In this document: piece by piece, positions 8,564 through 15,999 of the stretch
How the letters are laid out: each line of letters opens with the position of its first letter
Numbering within the stretch: the first letter of the stretch is position 1
NCBI GenBank assembly: GCA_902761735.1
Contig: CACWLL010000009.1
Coordinates: 17,715 to 81,714 of the forward strand
Origin: an uncultured bacterium
GTDB lineage: Bacteria; Cyanobacteriota; Vampirovibrionia; Gastranaerophilales; Gastranaerophilaceae
DNA length: 64,000 nucleotides
Reading direction: 5' to 3'
Made by a program: the position numbers and the translations under genes
The notes under the pieces: model-generated
What the model was told of the DNA's origin: nothing
Database searches by the model: none
Seen by the model: the letters and a program-made list of their open reading frames with translations, nothing else

Positions 8564-8773
8564 TTATCCGAGCAAATCTAAAGAGCGCCCCAGCGTCGGA
8601 CTGTTTTCAACAGACGGGTAGAGCGGGTTGTAGGGTTTTGATGTAAACGGATTGACCCCCTGCAACTGTTGCTGTTGCTGTTGGTAATTGTGTTGATTAA
8701 GTTTTTCATCAATGCTTACAGGCTGTACCTTGAAAAGATACTGTTGCTGTATAGCGTTAACCGAATAATCCAA
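8564..8773 (-). CDS. Small Gln-rich protein, start uncertain
   Basis: A 69-residue reading from TTG 8773, preceded by AAGAGGT. It contains an uninterrupted run of six Gln (NYQQQQQQLQG) encoded by a CAACAG hexamer repeat, then a Pro/Ser-rich tail (NPFTSKPYNPLYP). The frame stays open upstream of the TTG through a plausible helical stretch (RERTIQEVKKL) without an ATG, GTG or TTG in frame. A nearby ATG lies in a different frame, so the true start may be unusual or a base may be missing. No domain is recognised. The third codon position is more GC-rich than in its neighbours, which weakens the call. Confidence 0.45.
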   Translation of the reverse strand: MDYSVNAIQQQYLFKVQPVSIDEKLNQHNYQQQQQQLQGVNPFTSKPYNPLYPSVENSPTLGRSLDLLG

Positions 8774-8875
8774 CTTCTTGACCTCTTGAATTGTTCTCTC
8801 TCTGCTTTCATAAATATAAAAAATTTAAATTTTGGCAAATTTCAGTTTCTGAAATTTTTGTTACAAAATTAACAA

Positions 8876-9391
8876 TTACTGGTCGCTTTCGTGGTGGTCG
8901 TTATCTTTTAAAAGTTTTTCAAAGTCTGACGGCTTAATGTCTTGGATGAATTTTTTAAATTCTTGAGCTTCTTCTTCATCTTTAGCAGAATCCGTAGAAA
9001 CAGAACCGTTTGAGAGTACATTTGCTGTTACATAAATCGGGGCTTCTACTCTTATTGCAATAGCAATTGCATCTGACGGGCGTGAATCAATTTCTATAGT
9101 ATTCCCCTCGTCATTTGTTAAATATAAAGTAGAATAGTATGTTTCTTTTTCAACATCATTAATTTCAACTTTTTCCAACGTATATCCTGTTTCTTTTATA
9201 ACATTTATAATCAAGTCATGGGTCATAGGACGTGCAACGTTGAGATTCTCGATTTTTCTTATAATCGCACTTGCTTCGGCTGAACCAATCCAAATCGGTA
9301 AAGCTCTTCTGTTTTCTTTATCATGTAAAACTACTATTGGGGAACCTGTTCTGGTATCAAGTGCGATACCCATAACTTTCATTTCAATCAT
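8876..9391 (-). CDS. Bifunctional nuclease family protein (BFN/DUF151)
   Basis: A 171-residue cytoplasmic protein of the DUF151 / bifunctional DNase-RNase family, widespread in Cyanobacteria, Actinobacteria and plants. The family signature is clear: GSPIVVLHDKENRRALPIWI followed by GSAEASAI, then ARPMTHDLI, and the hallmark IDSRPSDAIAIAIRVEAPIY at about residues 100-120. The C-terminal 40 residues are acidic and variable (KDEEEAQEF), as is common in this family. AAAGG lies about 11 bases upstream of the ATG; a second ATG three codons later is also possible. It is leftward, upstream of the TSCPD-type gene's transcript end, and probably monocistronic. Its cellular role is poorly defined. Confidence 0.93.
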   Translation of the reverse strand: MIEMKVMGIALDTRTGSPIVVLHDKENRRALPIWIGSAEASAIIRKIENLNVARPMTHDLIINVIKETGYTLEKVEINDVEKETYYSTLYLTNDEGNTIEIDSRPSDAIAIAIRVEAPIYVTANVLSNGSVSTDSAKDEEEAQEFKKFIQDIKPSDFEKLLKDNDHHESDQ

Positions 9392-9475
9392 TATTATTTC
9401 AACCTTTCAAGCTAAATATTATATGCATATTATACAGTTATTTTTGAAAATAGTAAATAAGCAATCTGTTGTAAT

Positions 9476-9748
9476 TTAGGCTAAAGGAGTTGTACTAATC
9501 TGACTAAGCGCTTGCTCAACTCCTCTTGCAAGCTGGTCGGCACATGAAGTTCCTTTTCCGCCGCAGTCGTTACCTTTAAGCATTTCAACAACTCTTTTTG
9601 CATCAGTTCCTTGAAGAAGCTTAGCGATGGCTGCGGTGTTGCCGGGGCAGCCGCCAAAGAATTTTATATCATAAATTTTCCCGTCATCTATTGCAAAAGA
9701 AATTCCCTTAGGACAAATTCCGCTGGTTTCAACTGTATATGTCTGCAT
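9476..9748 (-). CDS. TSCPD domain protein (TIGR03905-like)
   Basis: A 90-residue protein of the small TSCPD family, related to a C-terminal module of some ribonucleotide reductases. Conserved cysteines appear at residues 12 (ICPKGI), 34 (GGCPGN), 62 (NDCGGKG) and 69 (GTSCADQ), a likely metal-binding set. The length is typical for the stand-alone form. The start is ATG 9748 because GGAGGG (minus strand, 9755-9760) is placed right upstream; a TTG 27 bases earlier would enclose it. It is a free-standing leftward gene. Its exact biochemical role is not established for the family. Confidence 0.9.
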   Translation of the reverse strand: MQTYTVETSGICPKGISFAIDDGKIYDIKFFGGCPGNTAAIAKLLQGTDAKRVVEMLKGNDCGGKGTSCADQLARGVEQALSQISTTPLA

Positions 9749-9816
9749 AATAAACCCTCCATATTCTCTCTTCAATACTAATGTATCAAAATTATATCTT
9801 AATGTAAATTATAATG

Positions 9817-10026
9817 CTAGTTTTTTATAAATTCAATGTGATAGCCAATGATTGAAGCAATTAGTTGACATTCTTTAAGTGTAAGAGTGTCTCTTGATAA
9901 TTTCCCGTACAGACTTCCAATCGAATATTCTTTGCCTGAGAGTTCAGTCATTTTTTCTGCTAATTTTGCAATCGGCATATTATTTAAAACTAAAAGAGAT
10001 CTAATGTAATTTTTATTCTCGTTCAT
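9817..10026 (-). CDS. Small HTH-like (XRE-type) DNA-binding protein
   Basis: A 69-residue protein with a predicted helix-turn-helix arrangement: IRSLLVLNNMPIAKLAEKM, then YSIGSLYGKLSRDTLTLKEC, then IASIIGYHIEFI. This fits a minimal Cro/XRE-like fold, though no exact family was recognised. There is no Shine-Dalgarno; minus-strand TATAAT ends six bases before the ATG with TACACA 17 bases upstream, so the mRNA is probably leaderless. A 40-bp palindrome (10064-10103) lies upstream, between this gene and the divergent glycosyltransferase, and is a natural candidate for its operator. Confidence 0.7.
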   Translation of the reverse strand: MNENKNYIRSLLVLNNMPIAKLAEKMTELSGKEYSIGSLYGKLSRDTLTLKECQLIASIIGYHIEFIKN

Positions 10027-10044
10027 TCTAATATTATATTTTAT

Positions 10045-10072
10045 TTGACAGGATGTGTGTAATCATGATAAA
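10045..10072 (+). promoter_or_regulatory. Promoter of the glycosyltransferase gene
   Basis: A perfect TTGACA (10045-10050), 16 bases and GATAAA (10067-10072). The -10 box lies inside the left arm of the 40-bp palindrome. Confidence 0.5.
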
Positions 10073-10103
10073 TTATTCTCGTATATGAGAATAATTTATC
10101 ATG
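10064..10103. repeat. 40-bp perfect inverted repeat, candidate operator
   Basis: A 17-bp arm starting CATGATAAATTATTCTC (10064-10080) and its exact reverse complement (10087-10103) flank GTATAT. It overlaps the -10 region of the rightward promoter and lies just upstream of the leftward HTH gene. No T-run follows, so a binding site is more likely than a terminator. Confidence 0.75.
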
Positions 10104-10132
10104 TGTGATAATAATGTAAAGAAAGATATATT

Positions 10133-11155
10133 ATGAAGACACCAAATATTAGTATAATATTGCCTATTTATAATGTTGAGAGCTATTTAGAGGAATGTTT
10201 GGAAAGTCTAAGGTCTCAGTCTTTGTCTGGGATTGAAATAATTTGTGTCAATGATGGTTCAACAGATAATTCTAAAAATATATTGAAAAAATATGTGGAG
10301 TCAGATAGCAGAATAAAATTGATTAACCAAGACAATTCAGGACAGGGAATAGCAAGAAATAATGGAATAAAAATAGCAACAGGTGAATATATAGGTTTTG
10401 TAGACCCTGATGATTGGGTCGAGCCGGAAATGTTTGAGAATTTATATAGAGCTGCGAGAAATTTTGATGCGGATATTGTAGAAGAATCTTTTATTATTGA
10501 TAATGAAGCTCGAAATTATATCAAAAAAAGCAGAAATAAATTGAAATTACCTAAAAACCAAGTATACAATTATAAAATAAGACAAAATTATTTGTTTAGT
10601 GTAAATTTAGCGGTTTGGAATAAAATATATAGAACAGAGTTTATTCGTGAAAATAATATAGAATTCATGGATTTACTTCGTTCTGAGGATATTTATTTTA
10701 CTGTAAAGAGCAGAATATTAGCAAATAAAATAGTTTATATTGATAGTCCTGACTATCATTACAGGATAAAAAGTGATGATAAGGTTTTAATTAACCATGA
10801 TTTAGCGCAAAAAAAGAATAACGGGGTATTTTATTTCGTAAAAAATTTTAAGGACAAGTTAGTAGAAGATAATATTTATGAAATAACGGAGCCTGATTTT
10901 AAGAAATGGCGTAATGATATATTAATTGATTATTATTGGAAGTTCGCTGAAAATAAAAAACAATTTATAAATGATGTTCATTCTTTTCTTGAGTTAGAGC
11001 AGTTTGTTTTATTTTTTATAAGTATCATATGTAGAGAATTTTTCGGAAATATATTTTCTGTTTATAATACGTATTTGGAAGATAAAAAATATAAAATCTT
11101 CAAAATTTTAGGTTTTAAAATTAAAATCAGACACAATAAAATAAAATTCAGATAA
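10133..11155 (+). CDS. Glycosyltransferase family 2 protein
   Basis: A 340-residue GT-A fold glycosyltransferase. The N-terminal catalytic domain (residues 1-110) shows the GT2 signature: ISIILPIYNVESYLEECLES, then VNDGSTDNS at about 39-47, and the DxD-like DPDDW at 91-95 that binds the sugar nucleotide and metal. The middle (RSEDIYFTVK) is typical of capsule and polysaccharide transferases. The C-terminus ends in a short basic tail, YKIFKILGFKIKIR, almost the same as that of the unrelated glycosyltransferase at 28233-29348. Base composition is very AT-rich. The gene is isolated, with a palindrome over its promoter, and converges on a leftward gene with four bases between stops. The acceptor is unknown. 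Confidence 0.9.
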   Translation: MKTPNISIILPIYNVESYLEECLESLRSQSLSGIEIICVNDGSTDNSKNILKKYVESDSRIKLINQDNSGQGIARNNGIKIATGEYIGFVDPDDWVEPEMFENLYRAARNFDADIVEESFIIDNEARNYIKKSRNKLKLPKNQVYNYKIRQNYLFSVNLAVWNKIYRTEFIRENNIEFMDLLRSEDIYFTVKSRILANKIVYIDSPDYHYRIKSDDKVLINHDLAQKKNNGVFYFVKNFKDKLVEDNIYEITEPDFKKWRNDILIDYYWKFAENKKQFINDVHSFLELEQFVLFFISIICREFFGNIFSVYNTYLEDKKYKIFKILGFKIKIRHNKIKFR

Positions 11156-11159
11156 ATGT

Positions 11160-11426
11160 TTACGGGCAGAGGGATTCCCAATCCGGTTCGTTATCCTCTT
11201 CTCCCGGTTCTTTTATGTGTTCGCCTGTTTCCAGCATAACTGTCAGTGTTAATTTTAATTGTTTTTTATAATTTTCTTTTGCTTTCTCCGGTGTTTTTGC
11301 ACAGAAACAGAAGCTTGGGATTTCGTCTATCATTATGTAATGATAGGGTTTTCCTTCGAAATCCAAATCTTCTCCCTCAATAAGTGTCCAATCAAGATTT
11401 AAATAGTATTCTAAATCTTTTTCCAT
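11160..11426 (-). CDS. HicB-like protein without a HicA partner
   Basis: An 88-residue protein whose middle fits the HicB antitoxin-like fold: YHYIMIDEIPSFCFCAKTPE followed by KAKENYKKQLKLTLTVM and ETGEHIKEPGEE, the pattern of a small beta sheet followed by a helix and a '..G..I.EP' turn. No C-terminal DNA-binding domain and no HicA toxin gene are present nearby, so a toxin-antitoxin role is doubtful. It starts three bases after the GerMN gene stops and is probably cotranscribed with it. A stand-alone HicB-like fold of unknown function is the safest reading. Confidence 0.6.
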   Translation of the reverse strand: MEKDLEYYLNLDWTLIEGEDLDFEGKPYHYIMIDEIPSFCFCAKTPEKAKENYKKQLKLTLTVMLETGEHIKEPGEEDNEPDWESLCP

Positions 11427-11429
11427 AGA

Positions 11430-12038
11430 TTATTCACCAATAGAATTTTCACTGAGCGGTTGAGTAATCATTATCCCATCTCCGCCAATTACGTCTGCTT
11501 GTCTGCCGTCAATATACAAATATGCAGGTTTTTCCGTATTTCTTGCAATTGTTTTGATTAATTGGAACAATCTTTTATATACGCTTTCTGAGCCTCCGCC
11601 ATATGCAAATCCTGAAGATAAATCAACAATAACTTTATCTTCATTATCATATATGTGCAGAATATTTGTACTTGTCGGAACTTCCGAATATATACCCGTT
11701 GCTTTTTCCGTTTGAACGGGTCCCATAATCAATGAAGATATTGCAAATCTGAGTTTTGAACCGTCAACATTTGCATCATATTCTCTTTTTACAACTTTGT
11801 ATACTTCATCTCCGCCGGAATTTTTACCGATGAATACTATCTGAATAAAATCTTTTGGCTTTTCTTCAGGTTGTTCTTCCTGTTCATCAGGATTTAACTG
11901 AGGTAATTCAGCTACAACCCCAGGGCCTTCCTGATTTCTGTTTTTGAATATCGGTGATAAAAATGCCAACCCGATTACAACAGATAAAATTACTACAAAA
12001 AGACCTGCAAATATCATTAATAGTTGTTGTTTTTTCAT
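11430..12038 (-). CDS. Membrane-anchored GerMN domain protein
   Basis: A 202-residue protein with a short cytoplasmic N-terminus, one transmembrane helix (LLMIFAGLFVVILSVVIGLA), an acidic Pro/Glu linker (DEQEEQPEEKPKD) and a GerMN (sporulation and spore germination) domain from about residue 60: LRFAISSLIMGP, STNILHIYDNEDKVIVDLSS, then FQLIKTIARNTEKPAYLYID. Such domains occur in non-sporulating bacteria, including Cyanobacteria, and are thought to act at the cell envelope. It lies 14 bases downstream of the DUF2993 gene in the rbfA-truB transcript. Confidence 0.88.
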   Translation of the reverse strand: MKKQQLLMIFAGLFVVILSVVIGLAFLSPIFKNRNQEGPGVVAELPQLNPDEQEEQPEEKPKDFIQIVFIGKNSGGDEVYKVVKREYDANVDGSKLRFAISSLIMGPVQTEKATGIYSEVPTSTNILHIYDNEDKVIVDLSSGFAYGGGSESVYKRLFQLIKTIARNTEKPAYLYIDGRQADVIGGDGIMITQPLSENSIGE

Positions 12039-12052
12039 TCCGAAAACCTCTT

Positions 12053-12913
12053 TTATTGTTCTGTTACGTAACCTTTTTCAATGGTGAATATACCGGTGAT
12101 ATCGATTTTATTATCTTTAATCGATACTTCTTTAATTTGTGTTTTTACATCGTGATTTTCCAATATACCCATTGAAAATTCAAGCGGATTTAAGTAGTTT
12201 ATAATTTTTTCTAATTTACTTATATCAAATTTGTATGCACTTGTAACAAGCTTGGTGTCATTAAGTGCTATTTCGCCGTTTCTTACTTTGAAATCGGTTT
12301 CAATTGTTATGTCTTGTTTATTCTTTATAAAAGGTATTCCGACAGACATAACATAATACAATCTGTTATTTTCAATTTTAGCTGTTGTTGAAACTATATT
12401 AAATAATTTTGATGTATTACCGATGCTGTTAACTCGTCTGATTAATTCTGTATAAGATTTGCTTTCCATTGTTTTATTTAAATCATCTCCGGTAATTTGG
12501 AGTGCAAAAGCCATTGCAAACGGCTCCATAAACGTTACGGTATTATCTTTGTTGTTAACATCAATATAGTTATAATCGCAGAGAGATTTAAACTTAACCG
12601 TCGATACGTAAATGTCGTCAGTTACCGTATCTTTACCCTCAATTACCAAGGATTTGAAAATTCCTTTTTTTAATGCGGTAAGATTATATGATTGTAAATC
12701 AACCTTATATTTCCCTTGAGATTCCTTTTTTATAGCTTTTTTTATTACAGCGTTACCGATTTTTTCAGCAATGAAATTTGTACCGATTAAATTGCTGAAT
12801 GAAAAAGAATTTGAATATGGATTTGCAGGACAGCTAAAATTATCGCAATTACCTGCTTGAGCCATAGTACCCGTTAATATAATCAACCCTAACAAAATTA
12901 ATATCTTTTTCAT
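12053..12913 (-). CDS. Secreted DUF2993 (LmeA-like) protein
   Basis: A 286-residue exported protein with a signal peptide (KKILILLGLIILTGTMAQA). The body matches the DUF2993/LmeA pattern: a paired LTALKKGIFKSLVIEGKDTV and DIYVSTVKFKSLCDYN region, a FMEPFAMAFALQITGDDLN segment, and a repeat-like second half ending in VSIKDNKIDITGIFTI. DUF2993 proteins are lipid-binding and common in Cyanobacteria and Actinobacteria. It overlaps the truB stop by four bases (ATGA), showing translational coupling in the same operon. Specific function unknown. Confidence 0.8.
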   Translation of the reverse strand: MKKILILLGLIILTGTMAQAGNCDNFSCPANPYSNSFSFSNLIGTNFIAEKIGNAVIKKAIKKESQGKYKVDLQSYNLTALKKGIFKSLVIEGKDTVTDDIYVSTVKFKSLCDYNYIDVNNKDNTVTFMEPFAMAFALQITGDDLNKTMESKSYTELIRRVNSIGNTSKLFNIVSTTAKIENNRLYYVMSVGIPFIKNKQDITIETDFKVRNGEIALNDTKLVTSAYKFDISKLEKIINYLNPLEFSMGILENHDVKTQIKEVSIKDNKIDITGIFTIEKGYVTEQ

Positions 12914-13827
12914 TGTAACAACACCTTTTTAACCTTTACTTCTTTACCATCATATTGCCCTACGGCATCAACATGATTATTATAAAACAAAATTAAAAAA
13001 TCACCACTACTAATATTTTTTAAATCTTTTTTAATGGAGTTACCATGAGAAATTTTAATATGTTCATCTTCTTGCACTTCTACAATAGGCAGCGATAAAG
13101 CTTCAAGCGGTGATTGAATTGCAGATTGAAGAATTTCTTGTGCGTTATCAGAAATTATATATTTTAAAAATTTATCTTCCTCTTTTTTTTGTTCAATTTG
13201 GATAGGGAGTTTTGTAGAATTTTCTACAATAAATTTTCCGGCTTGAGTCCTGACAAGAGCCGACAGATGGGCATAGCATCCGATTTGTTCTCCTAAATCG
13301 TTTGCAATTGAACGAATATATGTCCCTTTTGAACATTTTATACGCAGTTTAGCTGTTTGTTTATTTTTATCAAATTCAACAAATTCAAGTTTATATATAG
13401 TAACTTTACGGGGTTCTATTTTTACCTGTTCCCCGGCTCTTGCATATTCATATAATTTTTTCCCGTCAACTTTAATAGCTGAATACACCGGCGGAAACTG
13501 CATAATTTCTCCCTTGAAATTATCTAAAAATTTTTCAATATCGTTTATATTAGTTTTTTTATTGGAAGTTTTTGTAATTTTACCTTCAATATCGTACGTA
13601 TCCGTAGCAGAGCCAAATTGTACCGTTGCCAAATACTCTTTATCGTCATCAAAATAGTCAATCAATCTGGTAGCATTACCTACACATATTGGCAAAACGC
13701 CTTCGGCAAAAGGGTCGAGAGTCCCTGTGTGTCCGACTCTTTTTATTTTTAAAATCTTTCTGATAATCCCGACAACGTCATGCGAGGTCAAACCGCGCGG
13801 TTTGTATATATTTATTACCCCGAACAT
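12910..13827 (-). CDS. truB: tRNA pseudouridine(55) synthase TruB
   Basis: A 305-residue enzyme that converts U55 to pseudouridine in the T loop of tRNAs. The signature INIYKPRGLTSHDVV opens the protein, the catalytic Asp38 is in GHTGTLDPFAEG, and YLATVQFGSATDTYDIEG, FPPVYSAIKVDGKKLYEYAR and CSKGTYIRSIANDLG follow in the usual order. The C-terminal part is weakly PUA-like. It starts seven bases after rbfA ends, the common rbfA-truB arrangement, and is followed by DUF2993 with a four-base overlap. Confidence 0.97.
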   Translation of the reverse strand: MFGVINIYKPRGLTSHDVVGIIRKILKIKRVGHTGTLDPFAEGVLPICVGNATRLIDYFDDDKEYLATVQFGSATDTYDIEGKITKTSNKKTNINDIEKFLDNFKGEIMQFPPVYSAIKVDGKKLYEYARAGEQVKIEPRKVTIYKLEFVEFDKNKQTAKLRIKCSKGTYIRSIANDLGEQIGCYAHLSALVRTQAGKFIVENSTKLPIQIEQKKEEDKFLKYIISDNAQEILQSAIQSPLEALSLPIVEVQEDEHIKISHGNSIKKDLKNISSGDFLILFYNNHVDAVGQYDGKEVKVKKVLLQ

Positions 13828-13833
13828 ACCAGT

Positions 13834-14178
13834 TTAAATTTCTCCTCTGGAGATTTTGTTAATTAATTCACTGACTCTTGAACCTTTTTCTAAAGAATCG
13901 GTATAAACGAATTTTAATTCCGGAGTAAGCCTTAATCGTATACGTTTACCTACTTCAAATCTGATTTTTGGGGTACTTTTTTCAATAATTTCTTTCGTCT
14001 TTTCAATCTGTTCATCAGAACCAAGAACGCTGTATATTACACGTGCAAAAGAATTGTCGTGTGCAACTTCTACGTCCAAAACGGATACAACACCTGATAA
14101 CCCTCGGATTTCTTTTCTGAGTATTTCAGATATATCACGCATTAATTCTTTTCTTACACGCTCATTTCGTAATGTCAT
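13834..14178 (-). CDS. rbfA: Ribosome-binding factor A
   Basis: A 114-residue KH-like 30S maturation factor needed for 16S rRNA processing, especially in the cold. Typical segments are RNERVRKELMRDISEILRKE, VSVLDVEVAHDNSFARVIYS and IRFEVGKRIRLRLTPELKF. The length is normal. The start is ATG 14178 with AAGGAG immediately upstream; an earlier in-frame start would enclose this site. It sits between an acyl-CoA synthetase gene and truB in the leftward operon. Confidence 0.95.
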   Translation of the reverse strand: MTLRNERVRKELMRDISEILRKEIRGLSGVVSVLDVEVAHDNSFARVIYSVLGSDEQIEKTKEIIEKSTPKIRFEVGKRIRLRLTPELKFVYTDSLEKGSRVSELINKISRGEI

Positions 14179-14228
14179 AATGTTCTCCTTAGTATAGACA
14201 TTATAACATGAAAACGCCAATTGTAATA

Positions 14229-15905
14229 CTAAAGTTTTATTAATTCTCTAACGTCATTACGTTTAACTTTTCTTGTTGTAGTTTTTGGTAACGGTTCTTT
14301 AGAGATTATAATATTTGTCGGGCGTTTATATGATGCCAAATGAGATGATAAAGTTTTAATTTCAAGTTTAATCATTCTATCGACATCTTCATCCGAATAT
14401 GTATTATATAATTCATCCTTTGGTACAACAACGGCAGTTACTTCTTCCGTCCCGTCTTTTGAACCAAAACTTCTTGATGTACCGAGAACGCAAACCTCGG
14501 CAATGTAATGACTCTTTTCTAATACAGCCTCAACTTCCTCAGGGAAAACTTTTTTACCACCCTGAAGAACAATCATATTCTTAATACGGCCGGTTATATA
14601 AATGTGACCGTCTTTATCAATTTTTGCAATATCTCCGGTGTGCAGCCATCCGTCTTTGTCGATAACTTCTGCTGTCATTTCCGGTTGATTGTGATATCCT
14701 TTCATAACCGAAGGTCCTCTGAGTAGGAGTTCTCCGTTTGTACTGTCTATTTTTGCTTCAAAAGATTTTAGCGGGTGTCCGACAGAAGAAATTATTCTTC
14801 GCTTGTCATAATTTACGGATACTACAGGGCTTGTTTCAGAAAGTCCATAACCCTGGAATACTTTTATACCTATGCGTTCAAAAAATCTTGCGACGTCAAT
14901 ATCTAACGGTGCTCCGCCTGAGATACATCCTATAAATTTGCCGCCTAAACTGTCATGGATTTTCTTAAAAATAATTTTTTTCAAACCGTATGTAGGAACA
15001 AATTTTGCAAAATGATACATAAATTTAAACATTACTCTTGTGATGTTGCCGGATGAATTAATTTCTTTTTCAATGCCGGCTTTCAAGAGTTTTAAAAATG
15101 CGGGAACAACAATCATAAATTGTATATGTTTTTCCTTCATAATTCCCGTTATATCTTTAGGCTTTAAACTGCTTGTATAATAAACGGTATGCCCGAAATG
15201 TAAAAATGTTGAAAACCCTATAGTCATTTCAAACAGGTGGTTCATAGGCAATATTGAAAGCAAATTTATGTTTTGATTATTCGGTAAAATTGCGTTAATA
15301 GCATCGGTACAATCATCTAACTGTGCTTTCATGTTTCTGAAAGATATTTCAACACCTTTAGGGGCACCTGTTGTGCCTGAAGTGTATATTATCAACGCTG
15401 TTGATTTAGAACTGCGTTGGCGCCACTTTGCATCATAAATTTCCGGTAAATCATATATATTTTTAATACCTTCTTTTACTGCGTGTTCATCGATTAAAAG
15501 AATATGTTTTATTGAAGGTACTTCTTTTTGCAATTCAATTGCCATATCAACATAGTCTTTTGATACTAACATTATCGATGGTAAACAATCTGATAAAATT
15601 GATACCAACTCATACTTTGACAATTTTATATCAAGCGGAACTGTTATAGTTCCCGTGAGAACGGATGCAAATACACATGCGCCGTATTCCGGTTTGGATT
15701 CGGAGAGTATTGCAAGACACTCCCCTTTTTTGAGATCTAAATCTTCAATCAGATATCTTGCAATTTTTCTGGATAGTAACCCAAGACCTTTATATGTAAA
15801 TTCTCTCCACCCGTAGGCTCCTTTCATTCCCAAGGCAATACGGTCACCATAGTCGCAAGTTTTTGTTTCCAACAATGATAAAATTCTGCTATTTCGTAAT
15901 TCCAT
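14229..15905 (-). CDS. AMP-dependent acyl-CoA synthetase / ligase
   Basis: A 558-residue ANL-superfamily enzyme that activates a carboxylic (probably fatty) acid to an acyl-AMP and then a thioester. The P-loop IIYTSGTTGAPKGVE, the GYGLSETSPVVSV motif, the hinge GDIAKIDKDGHIYITGRIKN and the C-terminal catalytic Lys in KTTTRKVKRNDV are all present. The length matches long-chain acyl-CoA synthetases. The start is ATG 15905, with AAAGGGG about nine bases upstream; a TTG 21 bases earlier is less likely. It is 50 bases upstream of rbfA. The acid substrate cannot be read from sequence. Confidence 0.92.
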   Translation of the reverse strand: MELRNSRILSLLETKTCDYGDRIALGMKGAYGWREFTYKGLGLLSRKIARYLIEDLDLKKGECLAILSESKPEYGACVFASVLTGTITVPLDIKLSKYELVSILSDCLPSIMLVSKDYVDMAIELQKEVPSIKHILLIDEHAVKEGIKNIYDLPEIYDAKWRQRSSKSTALIIYTSGTTGAPKGVEISFRNMKAQLDDCTDAINAILPNNQNINLLSILPMNHLFEMTIGFSTFLHFGHTVYYTSSLKPKDITGIMKEKHIQFMIVVPAFLKLLKAGIEKEINSSGNITRVMFKFMYHFAKFVPTYGLKKIIFKKIHDSLGGKFIGCISGGAPLDIDVARFFERIGIKVFQGYGLSETSPVVSVNYDKRRIISSVGHPLKSFEAKIDSTNGELLLRGPSVMKGYHNQPEMTAEVIDKDGWLHTGDIAKIDKDGHIYITGRIKNMIVLQGGKKVFPEEVEAVLEKSHYIAEVCVLGTSRSFGSKDGTEEVTAVVVPKDELYNTYSDEDVDRMIKLEIKTLSSHLASYKRPTNIIISKEPLPKTTTRKVKRNDVRELIKL

Positions 15906-15999
15906 ACATAAAACCCCTTTAATCAACAGATATATTCTATAATGTTATAAACTAAATGTCAATTGTATAAACAGTATATAACATTTTTTAACAATCTTT

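Noticed and set aside
10064-10103. CRISPR repeat or IS terminal repeat
   Set aside because: There is only one copy in the window, with no spacer array and no transposase beside it.
11160-11426. Complete HicAB toxin-antitoxin pair
   Set aside because: No HicA-like reading frame lies on either side, and the protein has no DNA-binding domain.
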